A stretch of DNA of 16,428 nucleotides from Dehalococcoidia bacterium (GTDB taxonomy: Bacteria; Chloroflexota; Dehalococcoidia; JACPQF01), in contig JAUSEJ010000859.1 in assembly GCA_030650265.1 (NCBI GenBank), forward strand, positions 1-16,428. Reading direction: 5' to 3'. The notes under the pieces are model-generated. The model saw nothing but the letters and a program-made list of their open reading frames with translations, did not search any database and was not told the DNA's origin. Position numbers and translations under genes: made by a program. How positions within the stretch are numbered: the first letter of the stretch is position 1; each line of letters starts with the position of its first letter. This document shows positions 1 through 6,551 of the stretch, in pieces.

Positions 1-370
1 ACTCGTGGCCGTCGAAGGCTACGCACCGCAGAGCCCATTGGCTCTTATCTAAGACCTTATTTCGCCTTAAACGATGGTTGACGTTCGAGAGCATGTCGCG
101 CAACCGCTCCGTATCCATAAGAGCCCCGACCTCGCCAATCCGGTCGGCGCTGGGCTTCCGCTTCCCCACGATCTTCTCCCATCGGCCCGGTACGCGTAAT
201 TGGACTTCCATCGCATTGAGGCTTTGCAGGTGGGTTACATACATCATGAAGGCGCTGAGAAAAACAGCGGAAGTGGGAATCTGGGGCTTCGGGCGCGTAT
301 CGCTCAACTGCTTCATCTGCGCACCCAAGCCAAAGACCTTCTCTATGTAGCCGCAAAATCGAGCCATCAT
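1..370 (-). CDS. DDE-type transposase, N-terminal part (runs off left edge)
   Basis: Read on the minus strand from ATG at 370-368, the frame stays open for 123 codons to the window edge, so only the N-terminal part is seen. It begins MMARFCGYIEKVFGLG and contains a basic helical stretch (WEKIVGKRKPSADRIGEVG) typical of the DNA-binding front of IS4/ISNCY-like transposases. The last visible residues, VAFDGHE, look like the strand carrying the first catalytic Asp (D120) of a DDE/RNase-H fold. Its start codon overlaps the stop of the upstream DUF6788-like gene as ATGA, so the two are probably translationally coupled. The pairing of a DUF6788 protein with a transposase is seen in other IS elements and is the main reason for this call. 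The exact IS family cannot be fixed without the remaining two thirds of the protein. Confidence 0.7.
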   Translation of the reverse strand, partial: MMARFCGYIEKVFGLGAQMKQLSDTRPKPQIPTSAVFLSAFMMYVTHLQSLNAMEVQLRVPGRWEKIVGKRKPSADRIGEVGALMDTERLRDMLSNVNHRLRRNKVLDKSQWALRCVAFDGHE

Positions 371-720
371 GATTGGGACCGTCCTTCGCGCTGGGCTTTC
401 TGCTGGGTGAACCGCTCCAGAGACGCTTGCGACATTTCCTCAATCAATTCCTCTGCTTTTCTCAGGTTCTCGACCAGAGTGCGGGCCAGATCCTCCAGCT
501 CCGGCGGGACATAGAGCATCTTTCGGGTCTTGCCTACCCGGGTAGCCAGGTAGAGCGAAACATGTTTCTCTCCCTTGGCGCACTTGCATCCCGTCTTCCC
601 GCACGTGCGAGCCATGCTCACCAGGCTGGCACGAGCAAGGAGATTGTTGGCAGCGAGGAGTTGAATCAAGCGCGAACGTGCCGCTCGGTCCTTTGGGGGG
701 AGTTGAGAGTGGTGGGTCAC
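367..720 (-). CDS. DUF6788-like small protein, IS accessory gene
   Basis: A 117-residue protein with start GTG at 720-718, preceded on the minus strand by a strong AAGGAGG six bases upstream. Residues 33-70 hold a conserved-looking core with a Cys triad C40-x4-C45-x-C47 followed by K-G-E-K-H and then GKTRKMLYVP. I recognise this as the pattern of DUF6788 proteins, which are usually encoded directly upstream of transposases. The C-terminal half (about 72-117) is charged and probably helical, possibly a coiled coil. The cysteines could bind zinc, but the function is unknown; a DNA-binding or regulatory role in transposition is only inference. Its stop overlaps the transposase start by four bases. 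There is no frameshift or internal stop, so the element may be intact on this side. Confidence 0.75.
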   Translation of the reverse strand: MTHHSQLPPKDRAARSRLIQLLAANNLLARASLVSMARTCGKTGCKCAKGEKHVSLYLATRVGKTRKMLYVPPELEDLARTLVENLRKAEELIEEMSQASLERFTQQKAQREGRSQS

Positions 721-734
721 GAGAAGCCTCCTTA

Positions 735-766
735 CTAATCTGATACATGTTACTCTATCAGATTAG
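735..766. repeat. Perfect 11-bp inverted repeat upstream of the IS genes (operator candidate)
   Basis: CTAATCTGATA at 735-745 and its exact reverse complement TATCAGATTAG at 756-766 flank a 10-base spacer. The arm centres are 21 bp apart, about two helical turns, which fits a dimeric protein binding site. It lies just upstream of the ribosome binding site of the DUF6788-like gene and overlaps the proposed -10 box. It could be an operator for autoregulation, a transposase-binding site or an mRNA hairpin hiding the translation start. The sequence alone does not choose between these. Confidence 0.6.
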
Positions 767-780
767 CCCGAAAAAGTCAA
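752..780 (-). promoter_or_regulatory. Probable sigma-70-type promoter of the IS operon
   Basis: On the minus strand, TTGACT (plus positions 775-780) is followed after exactly 17 bases by TAGAGT (752-757). This gives a good -35 and a fair -10 box about 32 bases upstream of the GTG start at 720. The -10 box sits between and partly inside the arms of the 735-766 palindrome, so a protein bound there would block transcription. Confidence 0.5.
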
Positions 781-1109
781 GTACTTTCCCAATGCGAATT
801 TGCTCGGCCACTCTGACCTACCAGAAGATCACTGATTTACGAGGGATTGGAGGGCGTCAAGAAAAGAAGTTGCGGAATCGCTGCCGGGACGGGGGAGTCG
901 AATCATCATAACCCATCGATGTTAGTCGATTTCTGTGTTTGCCAATATCGTGTCCGCATAATTGACAAGTAACGAAGAAGGCAGATTCACCAGCTTTCGC
1001 CATGGCCACTACCTTCAGAACTGGGTCTGGGAAGGTGTGATAGGAGAAGGCGATGTTGCATACTACGGTACTAAACCAAATGAACTAGAACGGTAGCCTG
1101 GTAGATGCC

Positions 1110-1138
1110 TTGCACGGTGCGTGCATCTATGCTATCAT
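1110..1138 (+). promoter_or_regulatory. Weak promoter candidate upstream of wecB
   Basis: TTGCAC (1110-1115), a 17-base spacer and TATCAT (1133-1138) resemble a sigma-70 promoter with a poor -35 and a good -10. It is about 350 bases upstream of the wecB start, so a long leader would be needed. A 7-bp inverted repeat, TAGATGC (1102-1108) with GCATCTA (1123-1129), overlaps it, as does a small hairpin CTATG/CATAG (1127-1140). Other promoters nearer the gene are possible. Confidence 0.25.
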
Positions 1139-1261
1139 AGCGACACTTCGGTGGCATTGGACCAAAGCTAATACCCTTTTTGTTTGAATGAGGGGTTTCA
1201 CGAGGTCGGCAGTTCAAAGTACATCGCAAGGATAATTGTTCTTTTCCGTTGTTTGTAGAGG

Positions 1262-1280
1262 CGTCCGAAGCGTTCGGATG
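1262..1280. repeat. Short hairpin in the wecB leader
   Basis: TCCGAA (1264-1269) and TTCGGA (1273-1278) pair around the loop GCG, and the stem can be extended by a G-T and a C-G pair. No T-rich tract follows, so it is not an intrinsic terminator. It could be a structured element in the mRNA leader or chance. Confidence 0.25.
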
Positions 1281-1488
1281 GCGTCGAAAGGGCGGTAGCA
1301 TATCGTTCGCGGTCTACATCAGGCGCAGCCTGGTAGCCAAGCTATCTATTGTACCGGCAGCCTCCGTTCCAGGTGCCCGGGCCATTTGCCGCTCCGCTAT
1401 GATGTGATATGGGCGGTTATGGAGAATAGACTTCTCCCGGAATCGTCGGCCCCGCGAATTCTCGTGTATTGGTCTAGAAGGACTGTTG

Positions 1489-2676
1489 ATGCCTGAACCG
1501 ACAAAGGTTCTTTGTGTTTTTGGAACAAGACCGGAAGCGATAAAGATGGCTCCGGTTGTCAAAGAATTGCAGAACATGCCTGATCGCTTTGCGTGCAGGG
1601 TGTGTGTGACAGGCCAGCACCGGGAGATGCTCGATCAGGTTCTCCGGCTGTTTGATATTCGTCCGGACTACGACCTGAATATCATGCAGACGAATCAATC
1701 GCTGACGCAACTCACCGCCAAAGCGCTGACCAGTCTAGAGCCGGTTATGGTTACGGAAAGGCCGGACTGGGTTCTTGTCCAGGGCGATACCACGACTGCA
1801 ACTTGTGCAGCCCTGGTCGCCTTCTATCATCGTATCAAGGTCGGGCATATCGAAGCAGGATTGAGAACGTGGAACAAGTTCCATCCTTTCCCGGAAGAGG
1901 TCAACCGAAAACTCGTGGATGCTTTTTGTGATATTCACTTTGCCCCCACCGAGGTATCTCGCCAGAATCTGTTGCGAGAAGGCATCAGCGATTCCAGCAT
2001 CCACGTCACGGGTAACACGGTTGTGGACGCCCTGAACATGGTTGCCAATCTTGAGCCGACAGCGGAAATTCTCTCGCTGTTTCAATCGCTTGGAATGCAG
2101 GACACTATCGGCGGCCTCCCAAGTGCTGCGTCTGCTTCTCACCGCCTGATATTGGTTACAGCCCACCGTCGTGAGAGCTTCGGCAAGCCATTGGAGAATA
2201 TCTGCATAGCGCTAAGACAGATAGCCTCACAATACAGTGAAGCGCGCATTGTCTATCCGGTACATCTCAATCCAAACGTCCGGCGAGTGGTTAATGACAT
2301 CTTGGGCGACATCAAGAACATCTCATTGCTCGAACCTTTGGATTATCTGCCAATGGTGTACTTGATGAAGCGTTCGTATCTGATTCTCACCGATTCCGGC
2401 GGGATACAGGAGGAGGCCCCTGCCTTTGGTGTACCAGTATTGGTTCTGCGGGAGACAACGGAGAGGACAGAGGCCATTGAGGCAGGAACGGCCCGACTGG
2501 TGGGCACGGACACGGAAAAGATCGTCGAGTGGGCTTCGCGGCTGTTGGACGATGAGTGCGAGCATCACAAGATGGCACATGCGGCCAATCCGTTTGGCGA
2601 TGGGCACGCGAGCGAACGTATCGTGGAGCAACTGCTTGGTAGAGAATCAGAAATCCCGATTGAGGCGCTCGTGTGA
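1489..2676 (+). CDS. wecB: UDP-N-acetylglucosamine 2-epimerase (non-hydrolysing)
   Basis: This cytosolic enzyme interconverts UDP-GlcNAc and UDP-ManNAc and supplies the WecC substrate. The 395-residue length is normal for WecB/MnaA. The two Rossmann-like (GT-B) domains show the expected signatures: GTRPEAIKMAPVV near the N-terminus, VQGDTTT with D100, HIEAGLRT with E122, PFPEEVNR with E136, VTGNTVVDAL, TAHRRE with H226, and LTDSGGIQEE plus RETTERTEA in the C-terminal domain. The D/E/E spacing matches E. coli D95, E117 and E131, and H226 corresponds to H213; a short insertion around residues 210-222 explains the offset. An in-frame TTG at 1486 exists, but ATG at 1489 is chosen because AAGGA (1478-1482) lies six bases before it. 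Its stop overlaps the wecC GTG start by four bases. It is the first gene of the plus-strand run. Confidence 0.93.
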   Translation: MPEPTKVLCVFGTRPEAIKMAPVVKELQNMPDRFACRVCVTGQHREMLDQVLRLFDIRPDYDLNIMQTNQSLTQLTAKALTSLEPVMVTERPDWVLVQGDTTTATCAALVAFYHRIKVGHIEAGLRTWNKFHPFPEEVNRKLVDAFCDIHFAPTEVSRQNLLREGISDSSIHVTGNTVVDALNMVANLEPTAEILSLFQSLGMQDTIGGLPSAASASHRLILVTAHRRESFGKPLENICIALRQIASQYSEARIVYPVHLNPNVRRVVNDILGDIKNISLLEPLDYLPMVYLMKRSYLILTDSGGIQEEAPAFGVPVLVLRETTERTEAIEAGTARLVGTDTEKIVEWASRLLDDECEHHKMAHAANPFGDGHASERIVEQLLGRESEIPIEALV

Positions 2677-4052
2677 AAAGTATTTGCGTATTGGGGCTCG
2701 GCTATATCGGGCTACCAACGGCGAGCATGTTTGCCATGCACGGCCATACCGTCGTCGGCGTTGACGTAAATGAGCATGTGGTTTGGGAACTGAATCATGG
2801 CAATGTTCATCTACAGGAACCCGGCCTCAAGAACTGCGTACAGGCGGCGCTACAATCTGGTAGCATGGTGGTCTCTAGCCGACCTGAACCATGTGACGCG
2901 TTTATTATTGCGGTGCCAACTCCACTCTTAGATGACAGATCGAGTGATAATGGGATTGAACCTGGCCGGTCCAGGCGGGCGGACCTGTCCTATGTTCGCT
3001 CGGCGACAGAGGCAGTACTTCCTTTTCTTCGCGCTGGCAACCTGGTGATCCTCGAGTCAACTTCACCGCCGGGAACGGCTGAGAAGCTGGTTGTTCCCAT
3101 TCTGGAGAGATCGGGGCTGAAGGTAGGACGGGATCTGTTTGTGGCTCATTGCCCGGAGCGGGTTCTACCGGGTAGTATTCTGGAGGAGCTAGTACACAAC
3201 GACAGGATCATCGGCGGCGTAGATCGTGCATCGGCAGAACTGGCAAGGAGCTTCTACTCCTGTTTTGTGAAGGGCCAGATCATCCTCACCGATGCCACGA
3301 CAGCGGAGCTGGTGAAACTGATGGAGAACACTTATCGCGACGTCAACATAGCGATGGCGAATGAGTTTGCCCTGGTGGCAGAACACAACGGGATCGACGT
3401 TTGGGAGGCGATAGACCTGGCGAATCGCCACCCGCGAGTCAACATATTGAAGCCGGGACCCGGAGTTGGGGGACACTGCATCGCCGTAGACCCCTGGTTC
3501 ATTGTGGAATCAGCGCCGGAGGTGACCCCTCTTATTCAAGCCAGCAGGAATGTGAATGAGGGAATGCCGGCGCGGGTCGTGGAATTGGTGAAGCAGGCCG
3601 TCTCTGCCAGTGGCAAGGTTACGATTGCCTGTCTTGGTCTCGCCTACAAAGCAGATGTAGATGACATCCGGGAAAGCCCGGCAGTCGAGGTAGTGCGGTT
3701 GTTGCAGGTGGATGGATTTCAAGTCCGGGCTTACGATCCACATGTTGAATGTGGTAAGGTAACCGGACAGGTGAATTCATTGGAAGAGGCGTTAGAGAAC
3801 GCTGAAGCCATCGTGCTACTAACCGACCACCGTGAGTTTCGTGAGCTACGCCCCGATCAACTGGGCAATCTCCCGGCGGTAACCGTGATCGATACGCGAC
3901 GTACGATAGCTGACGAAGCGTGGATACTTGCTGGACTCGAGGTTTGGCGATTGGGGACGGGGAGAGTTATTCGCGAAGTAACAGCCGCCGGAAATGAGGC
4001 AGGGTTGGCAGAGGTAGACAGGAAGGCACAAGCGTTGTGGCGCGCTATTTAG
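2673..4052 (+). CDS. wecC: UDP-N-acetyl-D-mannosamine dehydrogenase
   Basis: This NAD-dependent four-electron dehydrogenase oxidises UDP-ManNAc to UDP-ManNAcA. It has 459 residues, somewhat longer than the roughly 420 of E. coli WecC. Visible features in order are the N-terminal NAD-binding motif VLGLGYIGLP, IIAVPTP, ESTSPPGTAE, CPERVLPG, the central ENTYRDVNIAMANE helix typical of the WecC branch, GPGVGGHCIAVDP with the catalytic Cys at 269, and GLAYKADVDDIRESPA in the C-terminal UDP-binding domain. The start is GTG, embedded in the wecB stop (GTGA), which implies translational coupling. Adjacency to wecB supports ManNAc rather than glucose or GalNAc as the sugar. The extra C-terminal tail (about 425-459) carries no recognisable motif, and the downstream gene starts inside its coding end. 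Confidence 0.9.
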   Translation: MKSICVLGLGYIGLPTASMFAMHGHTVVGVDVNEHVVWELNHGNVHLQEPGLKNCVQAALQSGSMVVSSRPEPCDAFIIAVPTPLLDDRSSDNGIEPGRSRRADLSYVRSATEAVLPFLRAGNLVILESTSPPGTAEKLVVPILERSGLKVGRDLFVAHCPERVLPGSILEELVHNDRIIGGVDRASAELARSFYSCFVKGQIILTDATTAELVKLMENTYRDVNIAMANEFALVAEHNGIDVWEAIDLANRHPRVNILKPGPGVGGHCIAVDPWFIVESAPEVTPLIQASRNVNEGMPARVVELVKQAVSASGKVTIACLGLAYKADVDDIRESPAVEVVRLLQVDGFQVRAYDPHVECGKVTGQVNSLEEALENAEAIVLLTDHREFRELRPDQLGNLPAVTVIDTRRTIADEAWILAGLEVWRLGTGRVIREVTAAGNEAGLAEVDRKAQALWRAI

Positions 4053-5014
4053 TTACCGGATGCGCCGGGTTCATCGCCTCTAAGGTCGCCGAGTTCCTGC
4101 TAGAGGACGGCCATGCGGTCGTTGGCGTGGATAACCTCAACGACGCATACGACGTGAGGCTGAAGAGATGGCGCCTTGCGCGTCTTGCTGGCCTGTCAGG
4201 GTTCGTCTTTCACGAGTTAGATATTTGCCGCCGTGAGTCCCTGCAGCGCTTAGTTGCCGATCGACTAGGCTTTGACGGCGTGATCAACCTCGCTGCCCGG
4301 GCCGGTGTCCGTCATTCCGTCGATGACCCTTGGGTTTATCTTCAAACCAACGTTACCGGCACGTTGAACTTGCTGGAGCTGTGCCGCGAGCTCGAAGTCA
4401 AGAAATTTGTGCTGGCTTCTACGTCCAGTCTGTACGGTGCGAACAATCCCCGACCCTATCTTGAAGATGCGAGAACAGATGAACCCATTTCGCCCTACGC
4501 TGCTTCGAAGAAAGCGGCTGAAGTAATGTGCTATGCGTACCACAGCCTGTACGAGATCGACGTGACGATTCTTCGCTATTTTAGCGTCTATGGTCCCGCC
4601 GGACGGCCCGATATGGCGCCATTTCGCTTTGTTCAGTGGATTAGTGAAGGACGACCGGTCACCGTTAACGGCGATGGCAGCCAGTCTCGCGATTTTACTT
4701 ATGTGGACGACATCGCCCGGGGAACGATAGCGGCGTTACGGCCGCTGGGTTACGAAGCGATCAATCTCGGGTCAGACGCGCCGGTGGTTCTGATCGATGT
4801 CATTCGCCAGATCGAGCAACTGGTGGGAAACCGAGCCATGATTCAGTACAAACCTCGCCATCCTGCCGATGTGCTAACTACGTGGGCGGATATTGGCAAA
4901 GCAGGCAAGATACTTGGCTGGAAACCGGAAGTCTTGTTTGAAACAGGATTGCAGCGACTAGTAAGTTGGTATAAGGACAACCGGAATTGGGCCAAGGATA
5001 TTGTGACGGACTGA
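4037..5014 (+). CDS. Extended SDR sugar epimerase, UDP-glucuronate 4-epimerase-like
   Basis: A 325-residue NAD-dependent epimerase of the extended SDR family. The N-terminus VTGCAGFIAS is the dinucleotide-binding loop, but its third position is Ala14 instead of the usual Gly. LAARAGVRHSVDDP, ASTSSLYG (T129/S130) and SPYAASKKAAE (Y154, K158) complete the catalytic triad. The stretch RYFSVYGPAGRPDMA followed by a GDGSQSRDFTYVDD segment is typical of UDP-glucuronate 4-epimerases, although UDP-GlcNAc(A) epimerases such as WbpP are related. After WecB and WecC it may act on a UDP-uronic acid, but the substrate cannot be decided from sequence. The start is GTG at 4037, 16 bases inside wecC; any later start would remove the nucleotide-binding loop. 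Confidence 0.82.
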   Translation: MARYLVTGCAGFIASKVAEFLLEDGHAVVGVDNLNDAYDVRLKRWRLARLAGLSGFVFHELDICRRESLQRLVADRLGFDGVINLAARAGVRHSVDDPWVYLQTNVTGTLNLLELCRELEVKKFVLASTSSLYGANNPRPYLEDARTDEPISPYAASKKAAEVMCYAYHSLYEIDVTILRYFSVYGPAGRPDMAPFRFVQWISEGRPVTVNGDGSQSRDFTYVDDIARGTIAALRPLGYEAINLGSDAPVVLIDVIRQIEQLVGNRAMIQYKPRHPADVLTTWADIGKAGKILGWKPEVLFETGLQRLVSWYKDNRNWAKDIVTD

Positions 5015-5056
5015 CCCTCTCGTCATCGTCGACATTCGTGGAATCGGGCTGGTAAC

Positions 5057-5464
5057 ATGATCCGACCCAGTCTCCAGCTTCGAATTGTCCTAGCCGTCAT
5101 CTTTCTGACATTGATTGCAGGACCGAATATTGCGAGCGCAGCGTATAACAACGCTGGAAGCATCCTCTTGGGCAAGACGCTACACGCGTCTGCTACCACC
5201 AACGGATCTTTCTATTCGATGTCGCCTTATCCGCAAATGGTCGGCTACTTTGCTGAGGCCGTGCACTTAGATCGTTCGAATTCGCGGGCCTATTACAATC
5301 TCGCTACGGTGTACTATTTGATGGGTGACTATAAGCGGGCAGAGAGTTTTCTTATAATCGCAAAAAACCTTGGCACAGAAGAATCTCTGGTGCGTCCTGG
5401 AGTGTTGGAAACGAATGACAAACAGAGATTTGGCGAAGAATTCATGCTTGGCCGTCAGCGCTAG
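5057..5464 (+). CDS. Small exported protein with a TPR motif, function unknown
   Basis: A 135-residue protein. Residues 1-28 form a signal peptide: a basic start (MIRPSLQLR), a hydrophobic core and a probable cleavage after ASA. The mature part has a polar segment and then a TPR-like helical pair around residues 65-105 (YFAEAVHLDRSNSRAYYNLA then YYLMGDYKRAESFL), followed by a capping helix. It probably acts outside the cytoplasmic membrane, perhaps as an adaptor. It resembles one repeat unit of larger TPR proteins, so it may be a trimmed remnant or a genuine mini-protein. The ribosome binding site is weak. It sits 42 bases after the epimerase and 100 bases before rfbG, the loosest part of the gene run. 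I do not recognise a family. Confidence 0.65.
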   Translation: MIRPSLQLRIVLAVIFLTLIAGPNIASAAYNNAGSILLGKTLHASATTNGSFYSMSPYPQMVGYFAEAVHLDRSNSRAYYNLATVYYLMGDYKRAESFLIIAKNLGTEESLVRPGVLETNDKQRFGEEFMLGRQR

Positions 5465-5564
5465 GGGTGATCATGTCATTAACTATTAATTGTTATCTAC
5501 AGTTGGCGGGCCTTGAAGTGAATTTGCTTGTACAGATAGCTGCGAATGTGATCAGGAGAAGGTG
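5465..5564. other. 100-base gap before rfbG
   Basis: This is the widest gap within the gene run. It ends with a clear AGGAGA (5554-5559) serving rfbG. I see no terminator hairpin and no good promoter, only an AT-rich patch near 5477-5496. It could separate two transcription units, but the sequence does not show that. Confidence 0.35.
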
Positions 5565-6551
5565 ATGGGCTCTTTCTGGCAGGATCGGCCGACTTTTGTT
5601 ACCGGCGCCACTGGCTTCCTAGGAGGTTGGTTGGTGCGGCGACTGACGCAAGCGGGCGCTCATGTCGTGTGTCTAGTACGAGATTGGGTTCCCCTGAGTG
5701 AACTCGTACGCTCCCGGACGATAGATCAGGTAACGGTGGTTCGGGGAGATGTGACAGATCAGGCCTTGCTGGAGCGAACGCTAGGGGAGTACGAAATCAA
5801 CACCGTATTTCATCTGGCGGCCCAGACGATTGTGACGATTGCCAATCGCAATCCGGTGTCGACTTTCGCCACAAACATTGGCGGTACTTGGGCGCTTTTG
5901 GAAGCCTGCCGTCGCAGCCCAGCCGTTCAGCAAATCATTGTAGCATCGTCGGATAAGGCCTACGGCGACCAAATAGTGCTGCCTTACGACGAGGATACAC
6001 CCCTTCGGGGGCAACATCCTTACGATGTCAGCAAGTCCTGCGCCGACTTGATTGCGCATACCTACGCCAAGACCTACGACCTCCCGGTAGTAGTTACCCG
6101 CTGCGGCAATTTCTACGGCGGGGGCGATTTGAACTGGAACCGAATTGTCCCCGGTACAATACGTTCGATTCTGCGTGGCCAGCGCCCCATCATCCGCTCG
6201 GATGGCGATTACATCCGCGATTATTTCTACGTGGAAGATGGTGCAGCCGCCTACACACTGTTGGCAGAGCAACTGGCCTCTAAGCGGGACCTCCTGGGCG
6301 AGGCGTTTAACTTCTCAAATGAGCTTCAGATCACGGTGCTGGATTTGGTGGAGCGCGTGCTGACCCTTATGGAGTCAGATCTACGGCCAGATATTCGAAA
6401 TGAGGCAAGCAACGAGATTCGCCACCAGTATTTGAGTGCTGCGAAGGCTCACAAGGTGTTGGATTGGCATCCGCTTTTTACCTTGGATGAAGGACTAATA
6501 CGAACGATATCGTGGTACAAGGAGTTTATTGGCAATGAGCCAAGAGTCTGA
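5565..6551 (+). CDS. rfbG: CDP-glucose 4,6-dehydratase
   Basis: An extended SDR enzyme of 328 residues that converts CDP-glucose to CDP-4-keto-6-deoxyglucose with bound NAD. The N-terminal motif is [11 protein letters not shown] (G14, G17, G20). The dehydratase active site is ASSDKAYGD (S129, D130, K131), and the SDR pair is [10 protein letters not shown] (Y153, K157). [17 protein letters not shown] and a RDYFYVED segment follow, as in the RfbG/GDP-mannose dehydratase branch. The CDP-sugar assignment rests mainly on the neighbours rfbH and rfbF, which overlap or follow directly; by sequence alone a different NDP-hexose is possible. An in-frame GTG at 5562 exists, but ATG 5565 is preferred behind AGGAGA (5554-5559). 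The 3' end overlaps rfbH by 17 bases. Confidence 0.85.
   Translation: MGSFWQDRPTFVTGATGFLGGWLVRRLTQAGAHVVCLVRDWVPLSELVRSRTIDQVTVVRGDVTDQALLERTLGEYEINTVFHLAAQTIVTIANRNPVSTFATNIGGTWALLEACRRSPAVQQIIVASSDKAYGDQIVLPYDEDTPLRGQHPYDVSKSCADLIAHTYAKTYDLPVVVTRCGNFYGGGDLNWNRIVPGTIRSILRGQRPIIRSDGDYIRDYFYVEDGAAAYTLLAEQLASKRDLLGEAFNFSNELQITVLDLVERVLTLMESDLRPDIRNEASNEIRHQYLSAAKAHKVLDWHPLFTLDEGLIRTISWYKEFIGNEPRV

Larger units (their letters stand above)
1..780 (-). mobile_element. Insertion sequence, 5' part (outer ends not defined)
   Basis: The unit contains a promoter with an overlapping palindrome, a DUF6788-like gene and a transposase gene, all on the minus strand and opposite to the sugar cluster. The 3' end lies beyond position 1. 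The 5' terminus must lie upstream of the promoter, at or beyond about 780, but I could not identify a terminal inverted repeat or target-site duplication because the other end is missing. The right boundary given is therefore a minimum. Confidence 0.6.
781..1488. other. Intergenic region between the IS and wecB; no convincing gene
   Basis: About 700 bases separate the IS promoter from wecB. Only short open frames occur. The most protein-like is on the minus strand, open from 1084 to a stop at 857-859, with a possible 48-codon ATG start at 1003. On the opposite strand of the same stretch, roughly 959-1099, a 46-codon frame also reads plausibly. Neither matches a family I know. The region may hold the unresolved IS terminus, eroded remains of an earlier gene and the leader of the wecB operon. 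Palindromes and a weak promoter candidate are listed separately. Confidence 0.5.

Noticed and set aside
57..443. Minus-strand open frame of 128 codons
   Set aside because: It overlaps the transposase and DUF6788-like genes in another frame and has a composition rich in Arg, Ser and Pro without any motif. The transposase frame that starts at 370 is the coherent one.
373..738. Plus-strand open frame of 121 codons
   Set aside because: It is the complement of the DUF6788-like gene, which has a strong ribosome binding site and a family motif; the plus reading has neither.
857..1003. Possible 48-codon minus-strand gene
   Set aside because: It reads somewhat like protein, but there is no convincing ribosome binding site, no recognised family and an equally plausible frame on the other strand. 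It is described only as part of the intergenic region.
1262..1280. Intrinsic terminator
   Set aside because: The stem is only 6-8 bp and no T-rich run follows.
1735..2166. Minus-strand open frame of 143 codons inside wecB
   Set aside because: It is the antisense shadow of a well-conserved gene and shows no motif.
5781..6272. Minus-strand open frame of 163 codons inside rfbG
   Set aside because: It is the antisense shadow of the dehydratase; it is long only because of the codon bias of the sense gene.
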